Of a stretch of DNA of 64,000 nucleotides, positions 20,843-32,022 are shown piece after piece (position 1 is the first letter of the stretch; each line of letters begins with the position of its first letter). Origin of the DNA: Paenibacillus pabuli (lineage in GTDB: Bacteria > Bacillota > Bacilli > Paenibacillales > Paenibacillaceae). Under the pieces are notes generated by a model. It made no database searches, was not told the DNA's origin, and worked only from the letters and a program-made list of their open reading frames with translations. The stretch is from the NCBI RefSeq assembly GCF_039831995.1, contig NZ_JBDOIO010000005.1, positions 1 through 64,000 of the forward strand, read 5' to 3'. The position numbers were made by a program, and so were the translations under genes.

Positions 20843-22141
20843 CTATTTATTGATAAAACCTTTGTAGTGGCGTTTGATCAATTGGCTTTCGATTTGCTTC
20901 ATGGTATCGAGCGCAACACCGATAACGATCAGGAGAGATGTTCCTCCAATTTGCGCCGATTGAGGCAAACCAGAAAGTGCCCCTAAGAATACAGGCAGAA
21001 CGGAAATGACTGCCAAGAAGATGGCTCCGGCCATTGTCAAACGAGTCATGACACGGGTCAGATATTTCTCGGTTGCTTTACCCGGACGAATGCCTGGGAT
21101 GTAACCGCCGTTCTTTTTCATATTATCAGCCATCTGCTGTGGATTCATCTGTACGAAAGTATAGAAAAAAGTGAAACCGAAGATCATCACGACATACAAT
21201 AACATACCCAGAGGTTTGTGAGTAGTCAGATTTTGTCCGATCCACTGTGCCCATAAACGATCAGCCCAGAAGTTGGCGATAATCGTTGGGAACATCAACA
21301 GAGATGAAGCAAAGATGACAGGGATAACACCTGCTGCGTTAATCTTCAGCGGGATATGTGTATTCTGTCCACCGTACATTTTGTTACCTACGACGCGTTT
21401 TGCGTACTGTACAGGAATTTTCCGAATCGCCTGTTGGATGTAAATGACACCAATGATAATCAACACAATAACAATCGCGACGATTACACCTTTAAGGATG
21501 TTCATGAACAACTGATCAGGTTGAATGAAGTCGGATTCGATCGTTTGTTTGATAATGTTAGGCACCGTTGATAGGATACCCGCAAAGATCAAAATCGAAA
21601 TCCCGTTTCCTATGCCCTTCTCGGTGATCTGCTCACCAAGCCACATCAGGAATGAAGTACCGGCCGTAAGTACAATCGCGATCAAGATATAATCAGCAAA
21701 CGTGGCGTTAGGCACCATCTCTGTATTGTACAAGCGGTTGAATCCGATCGACGTACCAAACGCTTGAATCAATGCCAGACCGATCGTTAAATAACGAGTC
21801 AGCTGAGCTGATTTCTTCTTACCTTGCTCACCTTGCTTAGCCCATTCCGCTAACTTAGGGATAACGTCCATGGAAAGCAACTGTACTATGATAGACGCAG
21901 TGATGTAAGGTACGATCCCGAGTGCAAAGATAGAGAACTGGAACAGCGCTCCACCCGAGAACGTATTGAGAAGTCCAAAAACTTCTTTACCCGCAGAATT
22001 TGTCGCTTCGAAAACCTCTTTGTTAACTCCAGGTACTGGAACGAAGGATCCGATGCGGTAAATGATCAGTACAAAAAGGGTAAATAATACCCTTTTGCGC
22101 AGATCTTCAACCCGCCAGATATTCTTTAGGGTCTTGAACAT
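20843..22141 (-). CDS. secY: Protein translocase subunit SecY
   Basis: 432 residues with ten membrane segments. It forms the SecYEG channel for exported and membrane proteins. The plug-region and GIGNGISILIFAGI motifs are conserved, as is the cytoplasmic loop KKNGGYIPGIRPG that contacts SecA and ribosomes. Its ATG shares one base with the rplO stop (TAATG), so the two genes are translationally coupled. Confidence 0.98.
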   Translation of the reverse strand: MFKTLKNIWRVEDLRKRVLFTLFVLIIYRIGSFVPVPGVNKEVFEATNSAGKEVFGLLNTFSGGALFQFSIFALGIVPYITASIIVQLLSMDVIPKLAEWAKQGEQGKKKSAQLTRYLTIGLALIQAFGTSIGFNRLYNTEMVPNATFADYILIAIVLTAGTSFLMWLGEQITEKGIGNGISILIFAGILSTVPNIIKQTIESDFIQPDQLFMNILKGVIVAIVIVLIIIGVIYIQQAIRKIPVQYAKRVVGNKMYGGQNTHIPLKINAAGVIPVIFASSLLMFPTIIANFWADRLWAQWIGQNLTTHKPLGMLLYVVMIFGFTFFYTFVQMNPQQMADNMKKNGGYIPGIRPGKATEKYLTRVMTRLTMAGAIFLAVISVLPVFLGALSGLPQSAQIGGTSLLIVIGVALDTMKQIESQLIKRHYKGFINK

Positions 22142-22581
22142 TAAATCACCTCGGTTGTACCGCCGGCAGCTTCAATTTTCTCCACCGCAGATTGAGAAAA
22201 CTTGTTAGCTTTAACAGTCAGCTTCACAGTGACTTCACCGTTACCCAGGATCTTGATTCCGGATTTAGCGTTTTTAACTACGCCGTTCGTCATCAAGAAT
22301 TCTGGAGTTACTTCAGTACCCGCAGCAAAACTGTTCAGGTCTTCAATATTCACAACCGCATATTCCTTGCGAGTTGGGTTTACGAAACCACGTTTTGGCA
22401 AGCGACGATACAATGGATTTTGTCCACCTTCGAAGCCCGGACGTACACCACCGCCGGAACGAGCGTTTTGTCCTTTGTGACCGCGACCTGATGTTTTACC
22501 CGTACCACTACTTGGACCGCGACCAAGACGTTTACGCTCTTTGCGGGATCCAGGAGCTGGGGAAAGCTCATGTAACTTCAT
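22141..22581 (-). CDS. rplO: 50S ribosomal protein L15
   Basis: 146 residues beginning [18 protein letters not shown], with the Gly/Arg-rich extension [14 protein letters not shown] that threads into 23S rRNA. The ATG at 22581 lies 11 bases after AAGGAGG. The longer in-frame GTG at 22593 overlaps the binding site and is unlikely to be used. Confidence 0.97.
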   Translation of the reverse strand: MKLHELSPAPGSRKERKRLGRGPSSGTGKTSGRGHKGQNARSGGGVRPGFEGGQNPLYRRLPKRGFVNPTRKEYAVVNIEDLNSFAAGTEVTPEFLMTNGVVKNAKSGIKILGNGEVTVKLTVKANKFSQSAVEKIEAAGGTTEVI

Positions 22582-22623
22582 CGTTCGTTGCACCTCCTTA
22601 AAGATTTATGGGAATATCCCGTA

Positions 22624-22809
22624 TTAAGCTTCTACTTCTTTGACAGCAACCAAGTGACTTACTTTGTTAATCATACCACGAATGGCTGGATTATCATTTT
22701 GAACCACTTTGCTGTTGATTTTGCGCAAGCCCAATGTTTTCACAGTTGTTCTTTGCGTCTCCGGACGTCCGATCAAACTGCGGACGAGGGTAATTTCCAA
22801 TTTAGCCAT
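22624..22809 (-). CDS. rpmD: 50S ribosomal protein L30
   Basis: 61 residues ([18 protein letters not shown], then VKTLGLRKI and [12 protein letters not shown]). It is the short bacterial L30, found between rpsE and rplO. It is absent in some lineages but normal in Bacillales. Confidence 0.97.
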   Translation of the reverse strand: MAKLEITLVRSLIGRPETQRTTVKTLGLRKINSKVVQNDNPAIRGMINKVSHLVAVKEVEA

Positions 22810-22821
22810 GAGATTCCCTCC

Positions 22822-23319
22822 TTAACCCAGAAGCTCTTCGACGGATTTTCCGCGCAGTTTAGCCACGTCTTCAGCACGCTTCAAACGGGACAAACCTTCC
22901 AAAGTCGCATTGACCATGTTCATGGAATTCGAAGAACCCAGAGATTTTGTCAAAATGTCACCTACACCAGCAAGTTCGAGAACCGCACGTACAGGACCAC
23001 CCGCGATAACACCAGTACCTTCAGATGCTGGTTTCAACAGAACGCGTCCTGCGCCGAACTTACCTGTTACCAAGTGAGGAATCGATGTTCCTACGAGTGG
23101 AACGTGTACAAGGTTTTTCTTAGCGTCTTCAATACCTTTGCGAATTGCATCAGGTACTTCGCCCGCTTTACCGATACCAGCTCCAACCCAGCCGTTGCCG
23201 TCGCCGACTACAACCAGTGCGCTAAAGCTGAAACGGCGTCCGCCTTTTACTACTTTAGCTACGCGATTAATATTTACAACTCTTTCAGTCAGTTCCAAAG
23301 TATTCGGATCTACACGCAA
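22822..23319 (-). CDS. rpsE: 30S ribosomal protein S5
   Basis: 165 residues with the N-terminal double-stranded RNA-binding domain (about 10-75) and the SGVSSxx-type loop replaced by [21 protein letters not shown]5 affects decoding fidelity and spectinomycin sensitivity. No obvious resistance change is visible in the [13 protein letters not shown] loop. The first codons ([14 protein letters not shown]) follow an AAGGAGG site. Confidence 0.97.
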   Translation of the reverse strand: MRVDPNTLELTERVVNINRVAKVVKGGRRFSFSALVVVGDGNGWVGAGIGKAGEVPDAIRKGIEDAKKNLVHVPLVGTSIPHLVTGKFGAGRVLLKPASEGTGVIAGGPVRAVLELAGVGDILTKSLGSSNSMNMVNATLEGLSRLKRAEDVAKLRGKSVEELLG

Positions 23320-23346
23320 GTCGTTAACCTCCTTTTGAAAAATATC

Positions 23347-23715
23347 TTAAAACTCAAGTCCTGCTTCACGAGCCGCTTCAGCCAATGCTGCGATACGACC
23401 ATGGTACAGATATCCGCTACGGTCAAATACGATATTGGAAACGCCTTTGTCTTTCGCACGTTTTGCAACGAGTTCGCCAACTTTACGAGCTGACTCAACA
23501 GAAGCGCCGTTTTTGATGTCACTGCTCAGTTCTTTGTCTACAGTAGACGCGGAAGCGATCGTTACACCAGCTACGTCATCGATAATTTGAGCGTACATAT
23601 GTTTACCAGAACGGAAAACGTTCAAACGAGGACGTGCTGCCGTTCCTTGGATTTTCTTACGAACACGCAGGTGTCTTTTCAGACGAGCCTTGTTTTTATC
23701 TTGTTTCGTAATCAT
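23347..23715 (-). CDS. rplR: 50S ribosomal protein L18
   Basis: 122 residues with [18 protein letters not shown] and the C-terminal [21 protein letters not shown]18 binds 5S rRNA with L5 in the central protuberance. It is separated from rplF by 117 bases, the longest gap inside the spc part of the operon. No gene is seen in that gap. Confidence 0.97.
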   Translation of the reverse strand: MITKQDKNKARLKRHLRVRKKIQGTAARPRLNVFRSGKHMYAQIIDDVAGVTIASASTVDKELSSDIKNGASVESARKVGELVAKRAKDKGVSNIVFDRSGYLYHGRIAALAEAAREAGLEF

Positions 23716-23832
23716 CTCAGGGATTCACTCCTTTCAGGTTACCTCGCTGGCTTCAAACCGGAAGCCACGGGGTATATTAGAAACACACGAAGCAAGCAAG
23801 CCGAAAGCCGCGCAAAGGCGGTAAGAGAAATC

Positions 23833-24375
23833 TTATTTCTTCTTACCGGCTTTACCTTCCTTACGGATGATACGCTCGCCTTCATATTTAATACCTTTAC
23901 CTTTGTACGGCTCAGGTTCACGAACGGAACGGATTTTAGCTGCGTAAGCACCTACGCGCTCTTTGTCGATCCCGCGAACGATGATTTTCGTATTCGAAGG
24001 AACTTCGAATTCGATTCCCGCTTCCGGTGTAATTTCAACCGGGTGAGAGTATCCAACGTTCAGAACGATTTTATCTCCGGATTTGCTTGCACGATATCCG
24101 ACCCCAACCAGCTCCAGAGATTTTGCGAATCCTTCAGTAACGCCGCTCACCATGTTGTTTACAACGCTGCGCGTTGTGCCGTGCAAAGAACGGTGAGTTT
24201 TGTTATCGGAAGGACGCACAACTGTAATTTCGTTGTTCTCAACTGTAACCTTCATGTCTTTATGAAGTTCACGAGTCAGAGTTCCTTTTGGTCCTTTTAC
24301 CGTAATAACGGTGTTGTCCAGTGTGATGTCCACACCACTTGGTACTGTAATTGGTTTGCGACCAATACGAGACAT
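23833..24375 (-). CDS. rplF: 50S ribosomal protein L6
   Basis: 180 residues starting [19 protein letters not shown], with two repeats of the L6 fold and the C-terminal [13 protein letters not shown] motif. The ATG at 24375 follows AGGAGG at eight bases. The in-frame GTG at 24384 overlaps that site. Confidence 0.98.
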   Translation of the reverse strand: MSRIGRKPITVPSGVDITLDNTVITVKGPKGTLTRELHKDMKVTVENNEITVVRPSDNKTHRSLHGTTRSVVNNMVSGVTEGFAKSLELVGVGYRASKSGDKIVLNVGYSHPVEITPEAGIEFEVPSNTKIIVRGIDKERVGAYAAKIRSVREPEPYKGKGIKYEGERIIRKEGKAGKKK

Positions 24376-24405
24376 ATGTTGCACCTCCTATCTTGTGACG
24401 TTATA

Positions 24406-24804
24406 TTACCAAACGTAGCAAACGACTTCTCCGCCGGATTTCGATTGACGAGCTTCTTTGTCCGTCATAACACCTTTGGATGTCGAGATGATCGCGATAC
24501 CCAGGCCGCCAAGTACACGAGGTACTTCGTTGCTTTTCGTGTAAACACGAAGACCAGGTTTACTGATTCTTTTCAGACCAGTGATAACGCGCTCGTTATT
24601 TTGACCGTATTTCAGGAAAACACGGATAATCCCTTGTTTGTTATCATCGATAACTTCAGCGTCACGGATGAAACCTTCACGCTTCAGGATATCGGCGATT
24701 TGTTTTTTCATTGTTGAAGCAGGCATTTCTACTGTTTCGTGACGAACAGTGTTCGCGTTACGAATACGAGTAAGCATATCTGCAATTGGATCAGACATAG
24801 TCAT
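24406..24804 (-). CDS. rpsH: 30S ribosomal protein S8
   Basis: 132 residues beginning [18 protein letters not shown]. The C-terminal [20 protein letters not shown] motif binds 16S helix 21. In enteric bacteria S8 is the translational repressor of the spc operon. Whether this holds here is not shown. Confidence 0.98.
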   Translation of the reverse strand: MTMSDPIADMLTRIRNANTVRHETVEMPASTMKKQIADILKREGFIRDAEVIDDNKQGIIRVFLKYGQNNERVITGLKRISKPGLRVYTKSNEVPRVLGGLGIAIISTSKGVMTDKEARQSKSGGEVVCYVW

Positions 24805-24836
24805 TGTGAGTTAACCTCCTTCCCGTTCAGGACTTT

Positions 24837-25022
24837 TTACCAGCTTGCTTTTTTCACGCCAGGAATCTGGCCTTTATAAGCTAATTCACGGAAGCAAATT
24901 CTGCAAATTTTGAACTTTTGCAGCACCGAATGTGGACGTCCGCAACGCTCACAGCGTGTATAAGAACGCACTTTAAACTTTGGTGTACGTTGTTGTTTAA
25001 CTTTCATCGAAGTTTTTGCCAC
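24837..25022 (-). CDS. rpsZ: 30S ribosomal protein S14, zinc-binding type Z
   Basis: 61 residues. Zinc ligands Cys24, Cys27, Cys40 and Cys43 (CERC and CRIC) mark the C+ form, which in B. subtilis is replaced by a zinc-free paralogue under zinc starvation. The GTG at 25020-25022 is taken as the start because it gives the family-typical [10 protein letters not shown] beginning. AGGAGG is 12 bases upstream, somewhat far. Confidence 0.95.
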   Translation of the reverse strand: MAKTSMKVKQQRTPKFKVRSYTRCERCGRPHSVLQKFKICRICFRELAYKGQIPGVKKASW

Positions 25023-25096
25023 TTTAGCCTGACACCTCCTAAATAATTTCGGAGAAAAGGGAGTCCTTCCAGACACCCGGAAACGTTATGCCAACT

Positions 25097-25639
25097 TTAT
25101 TTTACGAAAGGCATTCCCAGTTGCGTGAGCAACTCACGGGACTCTTCGTCTGTTTTCGCCGTTGTTACAATAACAATGTCCATACCGCGGACTTTGTCTA
25201 CTTTATCGTACTCGATCTCTGGGAAGATCAGTTGTTCTTTCAGACCCAGTGTGTAGTTACCACGTCCGTCGAAAGCTTTGCTCGATACACCGCGGAAGTC
25301 GCGGACACGAGGCAATGTAACGTTGAACAATTTATCGAGGAAGTAGTACATACGCTCACCGCGCAATGTAACTTTCACACCGATAGGCATGTTCTCACGC
25401 AGTTTGAAACCTGCGATAGATTTTTTAGCACGAGTGATTACAGGTTTTTGACCTGCGATCAGTTGCAAATCGTTTACTGCGGAATCCAACACTTTGGAGT
25501 TTTGGACTGCGTCGCCCACACCCATGTTGATAACGATTTTCTCGATTTTCGGCACTTGCATTACCGTTGTATAGTTAAACTTCTGCATCAAACCAGGAGC
25601 GATTTCTTGCAGGTAACGTTCTTTCATTCTTGATGCCAT
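25097..25639 (-). CDS. rplE: 50S ribosomal protein L5
   Basis: 180 residues, with [18 protein letters not shown] and [16 protein letters not shown]5 binds 5S rRNA and bridges to the 30S head. It lies in the standard place between rplX and rpsZ. The protein starts [20 protein letters not shown], after AAAGGAGGG. Confidence 0.98.
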   Translation of the reverse strand: MASRMKERYLQEIAPGLMQKFNYTTVMQVPKIEKIVINMGVGDAVQNSKVLDSAVNDLQLIAGQKPVITRAKKSIAGFKLRENMPIGVKVTLRGERMYYFLDKLFNVTLPRVRDFRGVSSKAFDGRGNYTLGLKEQLIFPEIEYDKVDKVRGMDIVIVTTAKTDEESRELLTQLGMPFVK

Positions 25640-25671
25640 GAATCATAGCCCTCCTTTCTCATTCGGTTCAA

Positions 25672-26025
25672 TTAGTCGATAATTTCTCCGGAACGTTTAG
25701 CAACGCGCACTTTCTTACCGTTATCCAACACTTTGTAACCTACACGGGTTACTTTTCCGCTCTTTGGATCGATGTGCATCACGTTGGAAACGTGAATCGG
25801 AGCTTCCTTCTCGATAATGCCGCCTTGCGGGTTTTGCTGGTTAGGCTTCTGGTGTTTTTTCACCATGTTAACACCTTCCACAAGGACGCGGTTTTCACGA
25901 GGATAAGCAGCGATGACACGGCCTTTTTTGCCTTTGTCTTTACCACTGATCACCATAACCGTATCTTCCTTTTTAACGTGAAGTTTGTTGTTATGGGATT
26001 CCAGAACTTTTTTCACTCTTGGCAT
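25672..26025 (-). CDS. rplX: 50S ribosomal protein L24
   Basis: 117 residues with a KOW motif ([16 protein letters not shown], about 24-39) and [19 protein letters not shown]24 initiates 50S assembly on domain I of 23S rRNA. The ATG at 26025 is eight bases after AGGAGG. The longer frame from a GTG at 26034 overlaps the binding site. Confidence 0.97.
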   Translation of the reverse strand: MPRVKKVLESHNNKLHVKKEDTVMVISGKDKGKKGRVIAAYPRENRVLVEGVNMVKKHQKPNQQNPQGGIIEKEAPIHVSNVMHIDPKSGKVTRVGYKVLDNGKKVRVAKRSGEIID

Positions 26026-26066
26026 TTCGTACACCTCCTGTTTCTAAACATCACGAGCTTAATCTA

Positions 26067-26435
26067 TTAGATAACCTCTGGGGCCAAGGAAACGATTTTC
26101 ATGAAGTCTTTCTCGCGAAGTTCACGAGCAACAGGTCCGAAAATACGTGTTCCACGTGGGCTTCTGTCGTCTTTTACAACAACAGCTGCATTTTCATCAA
26201 AACCGATGTAGGAACCGTCTTTACGACGTACAGAACGTTTCGTACGAACGACAACCGCTCTAACTACATCACCTTTTTTGACAACGCCGCCTGGTGTTGC
26301 TTGTTTTACAGAACAAACGATCAGATCACCGATTTGTGCTGTACGACGTCCCGTACCGCCGAGTACGCGGATACACATCAGTTCCTTCGCACCGGAGTTG
26401 TCGGCTACAGCCAAACGTGTAAATGGTTGAATCAT
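26067..26435 (-). CDS. rplN: 50S ribosomal protein L14
   Basis: 122 residues starting [20 protein letters not shown], ending [16 protein letters not shown]14 contributes to inter-subunit bridges and to the docking site of the silencing factor RsfS. Confidence 0.98.
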   Translation of the reverse strand: MIQPFTRLAVADNSGAKELMCIRVLGGTGRRTAQIGDLIVCSVKQATPGGVVKKGDVVRAVVVRTKRSVRRKDGSYIGFDENAAVVVKDDRSPRGTRIFGPVARELREKDFMKIVSLAPEVI

Positions 26436-26470
26436 TTAGTATTCCTCCTTCCAGCTATGCTGATAATGCA

Positions 26471-26737
26471 TTAGATGATAACCGCTTTTTCTACAACTTC
26501 AGTAAGTCTCCAGCGTTTATCTTTCGAAAGCGGACGAGTCTCCATGATTTTCACCGTGTCACCGATTTTCGCAGTGTTTTCTTCGTCATGCGCTTTGAAT
26601 TTTTTAGTAACCTTGATGCGTTTATGGTACAATTTATGGTTTTTGTAAGTTTCTACAGCAACAACAATCGTTTTATCCATTTTATCGCTAACAACTTTAC
26701 CAGTTTGCACTTTACGTGCGTTACGTTCTTCGCTCAT
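26471..26737 (-). CDS. rpsQ: 30S ribosomal protein S17
   Basis: 88 residues with the OB-fold signature [17 protein letters not shown] and [16 protein letters not shown] primary 16S-binding protein of the 30S body. It follows rpmC by 48 bases. Confidence 0.98.
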   Translation of the reverse strand: MSEERNARKVQTGKVVSDKMDKTIVVAVETYKNHKLYHKRIKVTKKFKAHDEENTAKIGDTVKIMETRPLSKDKRWRLTEVVEKAVII

Positions 26738-26785
26738 TGTTGGCCTCCTTCCTGATTACGGACGGAATGTATATCCGACCTCTAA

Positions 26786-26983
26786 TTAACCGATACCCAG
26801 TTCTCTTTCACGGATGATGGTTTTAGCACGAGCTATTTCTTTCCGCACATCACGGATTCGAGTCGGGTTATCCAGCTGACCGGTAGCGAGTTGAAAGCGG
26901 AGGTTAAAGAGTTCTTCTTTAAATCCGGCAATCTTTTGCTCGATTTCAGCAGAGGTTAGGTTGCGAAATTCACTAGCTTTCAT
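26786..26983 (-). CDS. rpmC: 50S ribosomal protein L29
   Basis: 65 residues, [18 protein letters not shown], two long helices at the tunnel exit where trigger factor and SRP dock. The ATG at 26983 lies inside the last codons of rplP (11-base overlap). An upstream in-frame start at 27007 would deepen the overlap and is rejected because this start matches the family. Confidence 0.96.
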   Translation of the reverse strand: MKASEFRNLTSAEIEQKIAGFKEELFNLRFQLATGQLDNPTRIRDVRKEIARAKTIIRERELGIG

Positions 26984-27407
26984 TTGCTTCACCACCCAAT
27001 TCTTCACGTTTCACGAACTTCGTTTTGATTGGCAGTTTGTGAGCAGCAAGACGCATCGCTTCGCGTGCGATCTCCTCAGGAACACCAGCAAGTTCAAACA
27101 TGATCTTACCTGGTTTCACAACTGCAACCCATTTTTCTACGTTACCTTTACCGCTACCCATCCGAACCTCGAGAGGCTTTTGAGTGATTGGTTTGTCAGG
27201 GAAAATTTTGATCCAGACTTTACCACCACGTTTGATGTAACGAGTCATCGCAATACGAGCCGCTTCGATCTGACGGTTCGTAATCCAAGCCGGTTCCGTA
27301 GCTTGCAGACCGTATTCGCCAAAGTTCAGCGTAGTTCCGCCTTTTGCTTGGCCTTTCATATGTCCGCGTTGTTGCTTACGGTGTTTTACACGTTTTGGTA
27401 CCAACAT
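26973..27407 (-). CDS. rplP: 50S ribosomal protein L16
   Basis: 144 residues beginning [20 protein letters not shown]16 organises the A-site tRNA elbow region and is needed late in 50S assembly. It overlaps rpmC by 11 bases and starts two bases after rpsC ends. Confidence 0.98.
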   Translation of the reverse strand: MLVPKRVKHRKQQRGHMKGQAKGGTTLNFGEYGLQATEPAWITNRQIEAARIAMTRYIKRGGKVWIKIFPDKPITQKPLEVRMGSGKGNVEKWVAVVKPGKIMFELAGVPEEIAREAMRLAAHKLPIKTKFVKREELGGEANES

Positions 27408-27409
27408 GA

Positions 27410-28075
27410 TTAGTTGCCTCCTTCCTTAGCAGCTTGTTTCTTAGCCGTAGGAAGAACCTCTCCACGATAGATCCATACTTTTACGCCGATACGGCCGTAA
27501 GTTGTATGAGCCTCTGCTGTACCGTAGTCGATGTCGGCACGAAGCGTGTGCAGTGGAACAGTTCCTTCGCTGTAGCCTTCCGAACGTGCGATCTCAGCTC
27601 CGCCAAGACGCCCGCCCACTTGAGTTTTAATACCTTTTGCACCAGAGCGCATAGTTCTTTGAATAGCTTGTTTCAGAGCACGACGGAAAGAAACGCGACG
27701 TTCCAGTTGTTGTGCAATGCTTTCTGCTACCAGGATTGCGTCCAGGTCTTGGTTCTTAATTTCAGAGATGTTGATGTGTACTTTTTTACCGCCAGCAATT
27801 TTCGTAATTTGGTTACGAAGATTCTCAACTTCAGATCCACCTTTACCGATTACCATACCTGGTTTCGCTGTGTGAATCGTTACGTTCACGCGGTTAGCCG
27901 CTCTCTCGATTTCAACACGAGACATAGCGGAGTCTTTCAATTTATTTTTCAGGAATTCACGAATTTTCACGTCTTCCATCAAAAGATCACCGAAGTCTTT
28001 GCCTGCATACCATTTAGATTCCCAGTCACGGATAACTCCGACACGGAGTCCGACCGGATTTACCTTTTGGCCCAC
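27410..28075 (-). CDS. rpsC: 30S ribosomal protein S3
   Basis: 221 residues with a KH domain (about 40-108, [16 protein letters not shown]) and the C-terminal S3 domain (about 120-210). S3 helps form the mRNA entry tunnel and its helicase. It ends two bases before rplP. Confidence 0.98.
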   Translation of the reverse strand: MGQKVNPVGLRVGVIRDWESKWYAGKDFGDLLMEDVKIREFLKNKLKDSAMSRVEIERAANRVNVTIHTAKPGMVIGKGGSEVENLRNQITKIAGGKKVHINISEIKNQDLDAILVAESIAQQLERRVSFRRALKQAIQRTMRSGAKGIKTQVGGRLGGAEIARSEGYSEGTVPLHTLRADIDYGTAEAHTTYGRIGVKVWIYRGEVLPTAKKQAAKEGGN

Positions 28076-28090
28076 ACGTTTTCCCTCCTT

Positions 28091-28423
28091 CTACTTTTCA
28101 GATACCACCAAAGTGATGTGGCTAGTACGTTTGTTAATACGACTTGCACGTCCCATTGCACGAGGGCGGAAACGTTTCATTGTCGGTCCTTGGTTCACGT
28201 AAGCTTGCGAAATGACCAAGTTATTAACATCCATAGAATAGTTATGTTCCGCATTCGCAATAGCGGAGTTAAGCAACTTCTCAACGATTGGAGAAGCGGA
28301 TTTCGGAGTGTGACGGAGAATGGCAACCGCCTCACCAACTTGCTTGCCGCGAATCAAGTCAACAACGAGTTGAACTTTACGAGGAGCAATCCGGATAAAC
28401 TTAGCATGTGCTTTTGCTTCCAT
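28091..28423 (-). CDS. rplV: 50S ribosomal protein L22
   Basis: 110 residues starting [19 protein letters not shown]. The beta-hairpin (about 80-100) lines the exit tunnel, where macrolide-resistance changes occur. [16 protein letters not shown] looks wild type. The ATG at 28423 follows GAGAGGAGG. The longer TTG frame is that binding site itself. Confidence 0.97.
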   Translation of the reverse strand: MEAKAHAKFIRIAPRKVQLVVDLIRGKQVGEAVAILRHTPKSASPIVEKLLNSAIANAEHNYSMDVNNLVISQAYVNQGPTMKRFRPRAMGRASRINKRTSHITLVVSEK

Positions 28424-28458
28424 TGTGTAACCTCCTCTCAAACATTAAAGATGTTCAT

Positions 28459-28737
28459 TTATCTTCTTGTTTTCTTGTCATCATCAGTATGGCCTTTGTA
28501 CGTACGGGTTGGAGCGAACTCACCCAATTTGTGTCCGACCATGTCCTCAGTCACGTATACTGGCACGTGTTTACGTCCGTCATATACGCCGAATGTGTGT
28601 CCGATGAATTGTGGGAAAATTGTAGAGCGACGGGACCAGGTTTTGATAACGTTCTTTTTACCGGAAGCGTCCATCTCTTCTACCTTTTTCAGCATGTAGC
28701 CATCAATGAATGGCCCTTTTTTCAAACTGCGACCCAT
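28459..28737 (-). CDS. rpsS: 30S ribosomal protein S19
   Basis: 92 residues, [19 protein letters not shown], with the [16 protein letters not shown] motif. It pairs with S13 in the 30S head. Standard position between rplB and rplV. Confidence 0.98.
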   Translation of the reverse strand: MGRSLKKGPFIDGYMLKKVEEMDASGKKNVIKTWSRRSTIFPQFIGHTFGVYDGRKHVPVYVTEDMVGHKLGEFAPTRTYKGHTDDDKKTRR

Positions 28738-28808
28738 GTGGAGATCCTCCCTTCAAACATAGCTTTTATGCATCCGCAGATGCCTCACGAAGTTATGCAC
28801 AATGTGTA

Positions 28809-29639
28809 TTACTTCGTGCGGCGGCGAATGATGTATTTATCAGAAGCTTTATTTTTCTTACGCGTTTTGTAACCAAGAGTAGGTTTACCCCATGGTGACA
28901 TTGGCGATTTACGTCCGATTGGAGCACGACCTTCACCACCACCGTGAGGGTGATCGTTAGGGTTCATTACTACACCACGAACTTCAGGACGTTGTCCCAA
29001 CCAACGGCTACGACCGGCTTTACCGATTTTGATGAGCTCGTGGTCTTGGTTACCAACAGAACCGATTGTTGCGCGGCAAACTTTCAGAATACGACGAACT
29101 TCTCCGGAAGAGAGACGAACGGAAACGTATTTTTCTTCTTTACCAAGCAATTGAGCTTCTGTACCAGCAGCACGAACCAATTGTCCGCCTTTACCTGGTT
29201 TCAACTCGATGTTGTGGATAACGGTACCCACTGGAATGTTTTCAAGTGGCAGTGCGTTACCAATTTTGATGTCGGATTCAGGACCGGAGAAGATTTGATC
29301 TCCAACTTTCAATCCTTTAGGAGCGATGATGTAACGTTTCTCACCATCAGCATAGTGGATCAGGGCGATGTTCGATGTACGGTTCGGGTCATACTCGATC
29401 GTAGCAACGCGGCCCGGTATTCCATCTTTAGTACGTTTGAAGTCAATGATACGGTATTTACGTTTGTGTCCACCACCGTGGTGACGAACTGTAATTTTAC
29501 CTTGGTTGTTGCGGCCTGCTTTTTTGCTCAGTGGGGCCAACAACGATTTCTCCGGCTGATCTGTGGTGATTTCCTCAAATGTAGATACGGACATATTCCG
29601 TCTTGCCGGGGATGTCGGTTTATACTTTTTGATTGGCAC
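28809..29639 (-). CDS. rplB: 50S ribosomal protein L2
   Basis: 276 residues. The conserved peptidyl-transferase-proximal loop [20 protein letters not shown] (with the key His of NDHPHGGG) is intact, as is [21 protein letters not shown]2 is required for subunit association. Confidence 0.98.
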   Translation of the reverse strand: MPIKKYKPTSPARRNMSVSTFEEITTDQPEKSLLAPLSKKAGRNNQGKITVRHHGGGHKRKYRIIDFKRTKDGIPGRVATIEYDPNRTSNIALIHYADGEKRYIIAPKGLKVGDQIFSGPESDIKIGNALPLENIPVGTVIHNIELKPGKGGQLVRAAGTEAQLLGKEEKYVSVRLSSGEVRRILKVCRATIGSVGNQDHELIKIGKAGRSRWLGQRPEVRGVVMNPNDHPHGGGEGRAPIGRKSPMSPWGKPTLGYKTRKKNKASDKYIIRRRTK

Positions 29640-29670
29640 TGGGTTTCCCTCCTTACTTCAACAATTTCAA

Positions 29671-29961
29671 TTATACAGTTTCAAAGAACTCAAGCGTTTT
29701 GCTGTCTTGTGTCAGTGTAACAAACGCTTTTTTCCATTCGCTAGTATATCCGGAATAACGTCCGTACCGTTTAGGCTTAGCTGGAACACGAAGTGTGTTC
29801 ACGTTTTTCACTTTTACATTGAAAATAGCTTCCACGGCTTTTTTGATCTCGGTTTTGTTTGCACGGATATCGACTTCAAATACATATTTCAAGTCATTCA
29901 TCATGTCAGCAGTACGTTCCGTAATAATCGGACGTTTAACAATATCACGAGGATCCTTCAT
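29671..29961 (-). CDS. rplW: 50S ribosomal protein L23
   Basis: 96 residues, [20 protein letters not shown], with [21 protein letters not shown]23 is the main docking point for trigger factor at the tunnel exit. Its ATG shares one base with the rplD stop. Confidence 0.98.
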   Translation of the reverse strand: MKDPRDIVKRPIITERTADMMNDLKYVFEVDIRANKTEIKKAVEAIFNVKVKNVNTLRVPAKPKRYGRYSGYTSEWKKAFVTLTQDSKTLEFFETV

Positions 29962-30584
29962 TACGCGAGCACCTCCTCTACCTTCTGAACTGCTTCTTTC
30001 GTAATGATCAGTTTGTCGTGCGCAAGCACGTCAAGAACATTAATGCCGTCAGCTGCTACGAATTTCACGCCAGGAATATTCCGTGCGGAAAGAGCCACAT
30101 TATCATCATAGCTAGGAGCTACGATCAAAGCTTTGCGTCCAACTTTCAAGTTGTTCAAGATGGCTGCAAATTCTTTTGTTTTAGGCGTGCTCAGCGAAAG
30201 AGCGTCCAAAACGATAATGTCATTGTCGAGCACTTTGGATGAAAGAGCTGATTTGATCGCCAAACGGCGAACTTTCTTAGGCAGTTTGTACGCATAGCTC
30301 CGTGGTGTCGGACCAAATACGATACCGCCGCCTTTCCATTGTGGAGAACGAATCGAACCTTGACGAGCGCGACCTGTACCTTTTTGTTTCCAAGGCTTAC
30401 GTCCACCGCCACGTACTTCAGAACGTCCTTTTACTTTGTGGGTACCTTGACGAAGGGAAGCGCGTTGCATAAGCACTGCATCGTACAGAACGGAAGTGTT
30501 CGGCTCTACTCCGAATACTGCATCGTTCAGTTCAACTTCGCCCACTTGGCTACCATCTACATTGTAAACTGATACTTTTGGCAT
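29961..30584 (-). CDS. rplD: 50S ribosomal protein L4
   Basis: 207 residues, with the tunnel loop segment [19 protein letters not shown] intact, where macrolide-resistance substitutions cluster. In enteric bacteria L4 represses the S10 operon. That mechanism is not conserved in Bacilli as far as known. It overlaps rplW by one base. Confidence 0.98.
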   Translation of the reverse strand: MPKVSVYNVDGSQVGEVELNDAVFGVEPNTSVLYDAVLMQRASLRQGTHKVKGRSEVRGGGRKPWKQKGTGRARQGSIRSPQWKGGGIVFGPTPRSYAYKLPKKVRRLAIKSALSSKVLDNDIIVLDALSLSTPKTKEFAAILNNLKVGRKALIVAPSYDDNVALSARNIPGVKFVAADGINVLDVLAHDKLIITKEAVQKVEEVLA

Positions 30585-30609
30585 TTTGTGTTCCTCCTTT
30601 CTTCAGTGG

Positions 30610-31233
30610 TTATTTTTTCACCGTTTCTTTAACTTTTACAAGACTGTTTTTCGGTCCAGGAATGGAACCCTTCACGAGCAACACGTTACGCTCAGCGTCT
30701 ACTTTAACAACTTCAAGACGTTGGATAGTAACAGTCTCATGTCCCATGTGTCCTGGCAAGTGTTTGCCTTTAGGAACGCGGTTAGCTTGGATCGAACCCA
30801 TCGAACCCGGGCCACGGTGATAACGAGAACCGTGAGACATAGGTCCAGTGCTTTGTCCCCAACGTTTGATTACGCCGGCAAAACCTTTACCTTTAGAAAT
30901 ACCCGTTACGTCAACGAATTCGCCTTCTGCGAAAATGTCAGCTTTCAACTCTTGGCCAACTTCATATTCCGCGATGTTGATGCCGCGAAGTTCACGAACG
31001 TAGCGCTTAGGGGCAGTATTCGCTTTTTTAGCGTGTCCTGCTTCTGGCTTATTGGCATTTTTCTCTTTCTTATCGGAATAACCGATTTGAACTGCTTCGT
31101 AGCCATCGTTCTCAAGATCTTTCTTTTGTAAAACAACACAAGGTCCTGCTTCGATAACTGTCACTGGAACTACATTACCTTCAGCGGTAAACACTTGAGT
31201 CATTCCAAGTTTTTTTCCTAAGATACCTTTCAT
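30610..31233 (-). CDS. rplC: 50S ribosomal protein L3
   Basis: 207 residues, [20 protein letters not shown], with the central loop [20 protein letters not shown] reaching the peptidyl-transferase centre. Gene order rpsJ-rplC-rplD is standard. Confidence 0.98.
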   Translation of the reverse strand: MKGILGKKLGMTQVFTAEGNVVPVTVIEAGPCVVLQKKDLENDGYEAVQIGYSDKKEKNANKPEAGHAKKANTAPKRYVRELRGINIAEYEVGQELKADIFAEGEFVDVTGISKGKGFAGVIKRWGQSTGPMSHGSRYHRGPGSMGSIQANRVPKGKHLPGHMGHETVTIQRLEVVKVDAERNVLLVKGSIPGPKNSLVKVKETVKK

Positions 31234-31276
31234 GTTGACACCTCTTTTCCTTTATACATGGTCTTGTTGATTTATA

Positions 31277-31716
<440 letters not shown>

Positions 31717-31722
31717 TTCATT

Positions 31723-31751
31723 ATTATATAGAAAAAATGGGCGTATTGCAA
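31723..31751 (-). promoter_or_regulatory. Sigma-A promoter of the S10-spc-alpha super-operon
   Basis: TTGCAA (31746-31751) and a perfect TATAAT (31723-31728) with a 17-base spacer. The predicted start is near 31716. It lies after the tuf terminator, so rpsJ transcription is independent of tuf read-through. Confidence 0.85.
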
Positions 31752-31910
31752 GCATATTTAAGAAAAACATTTAAACTAATCTTTTCATATAGAAATGACG
31801 TTGTTCAATGTGTTGTTTCATCGTTATGCAAGCTGCCTTAACCGATCTTTTTTATACATCTGAATGTTCCTCAGCATTATGACGCAGGTTCCGAATCTCT
31901 TATACATAAT

Positions 31911-31948
31911 AAAAGAGTTCTTTATCCGATGTCGGATAAAGAACTCTT
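31911..31948 (-). terminator. Terminator of the str operon after tuf
   Basis: A 15-bp perfect stem (GAGTTCTTTATCCGA and its complement) with a two-base loop, followed by TTTTATT in transcript sense. Confidence 0.92.
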
Positions 31949-32022
31949 CCGAAGCTTCGTTACAGTACAATGTTACTCGTTCCAGTACACTGTTGCATAT
32001 GCTTACTCAGCGGAAAGCTGAA

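Noticed and set aside
27434..28699. 421-residue plus-strand open frame
   Set aside because: Antisense to rpsC, rplV and rpsS. A shadow of highly biased ribosomal codon use.
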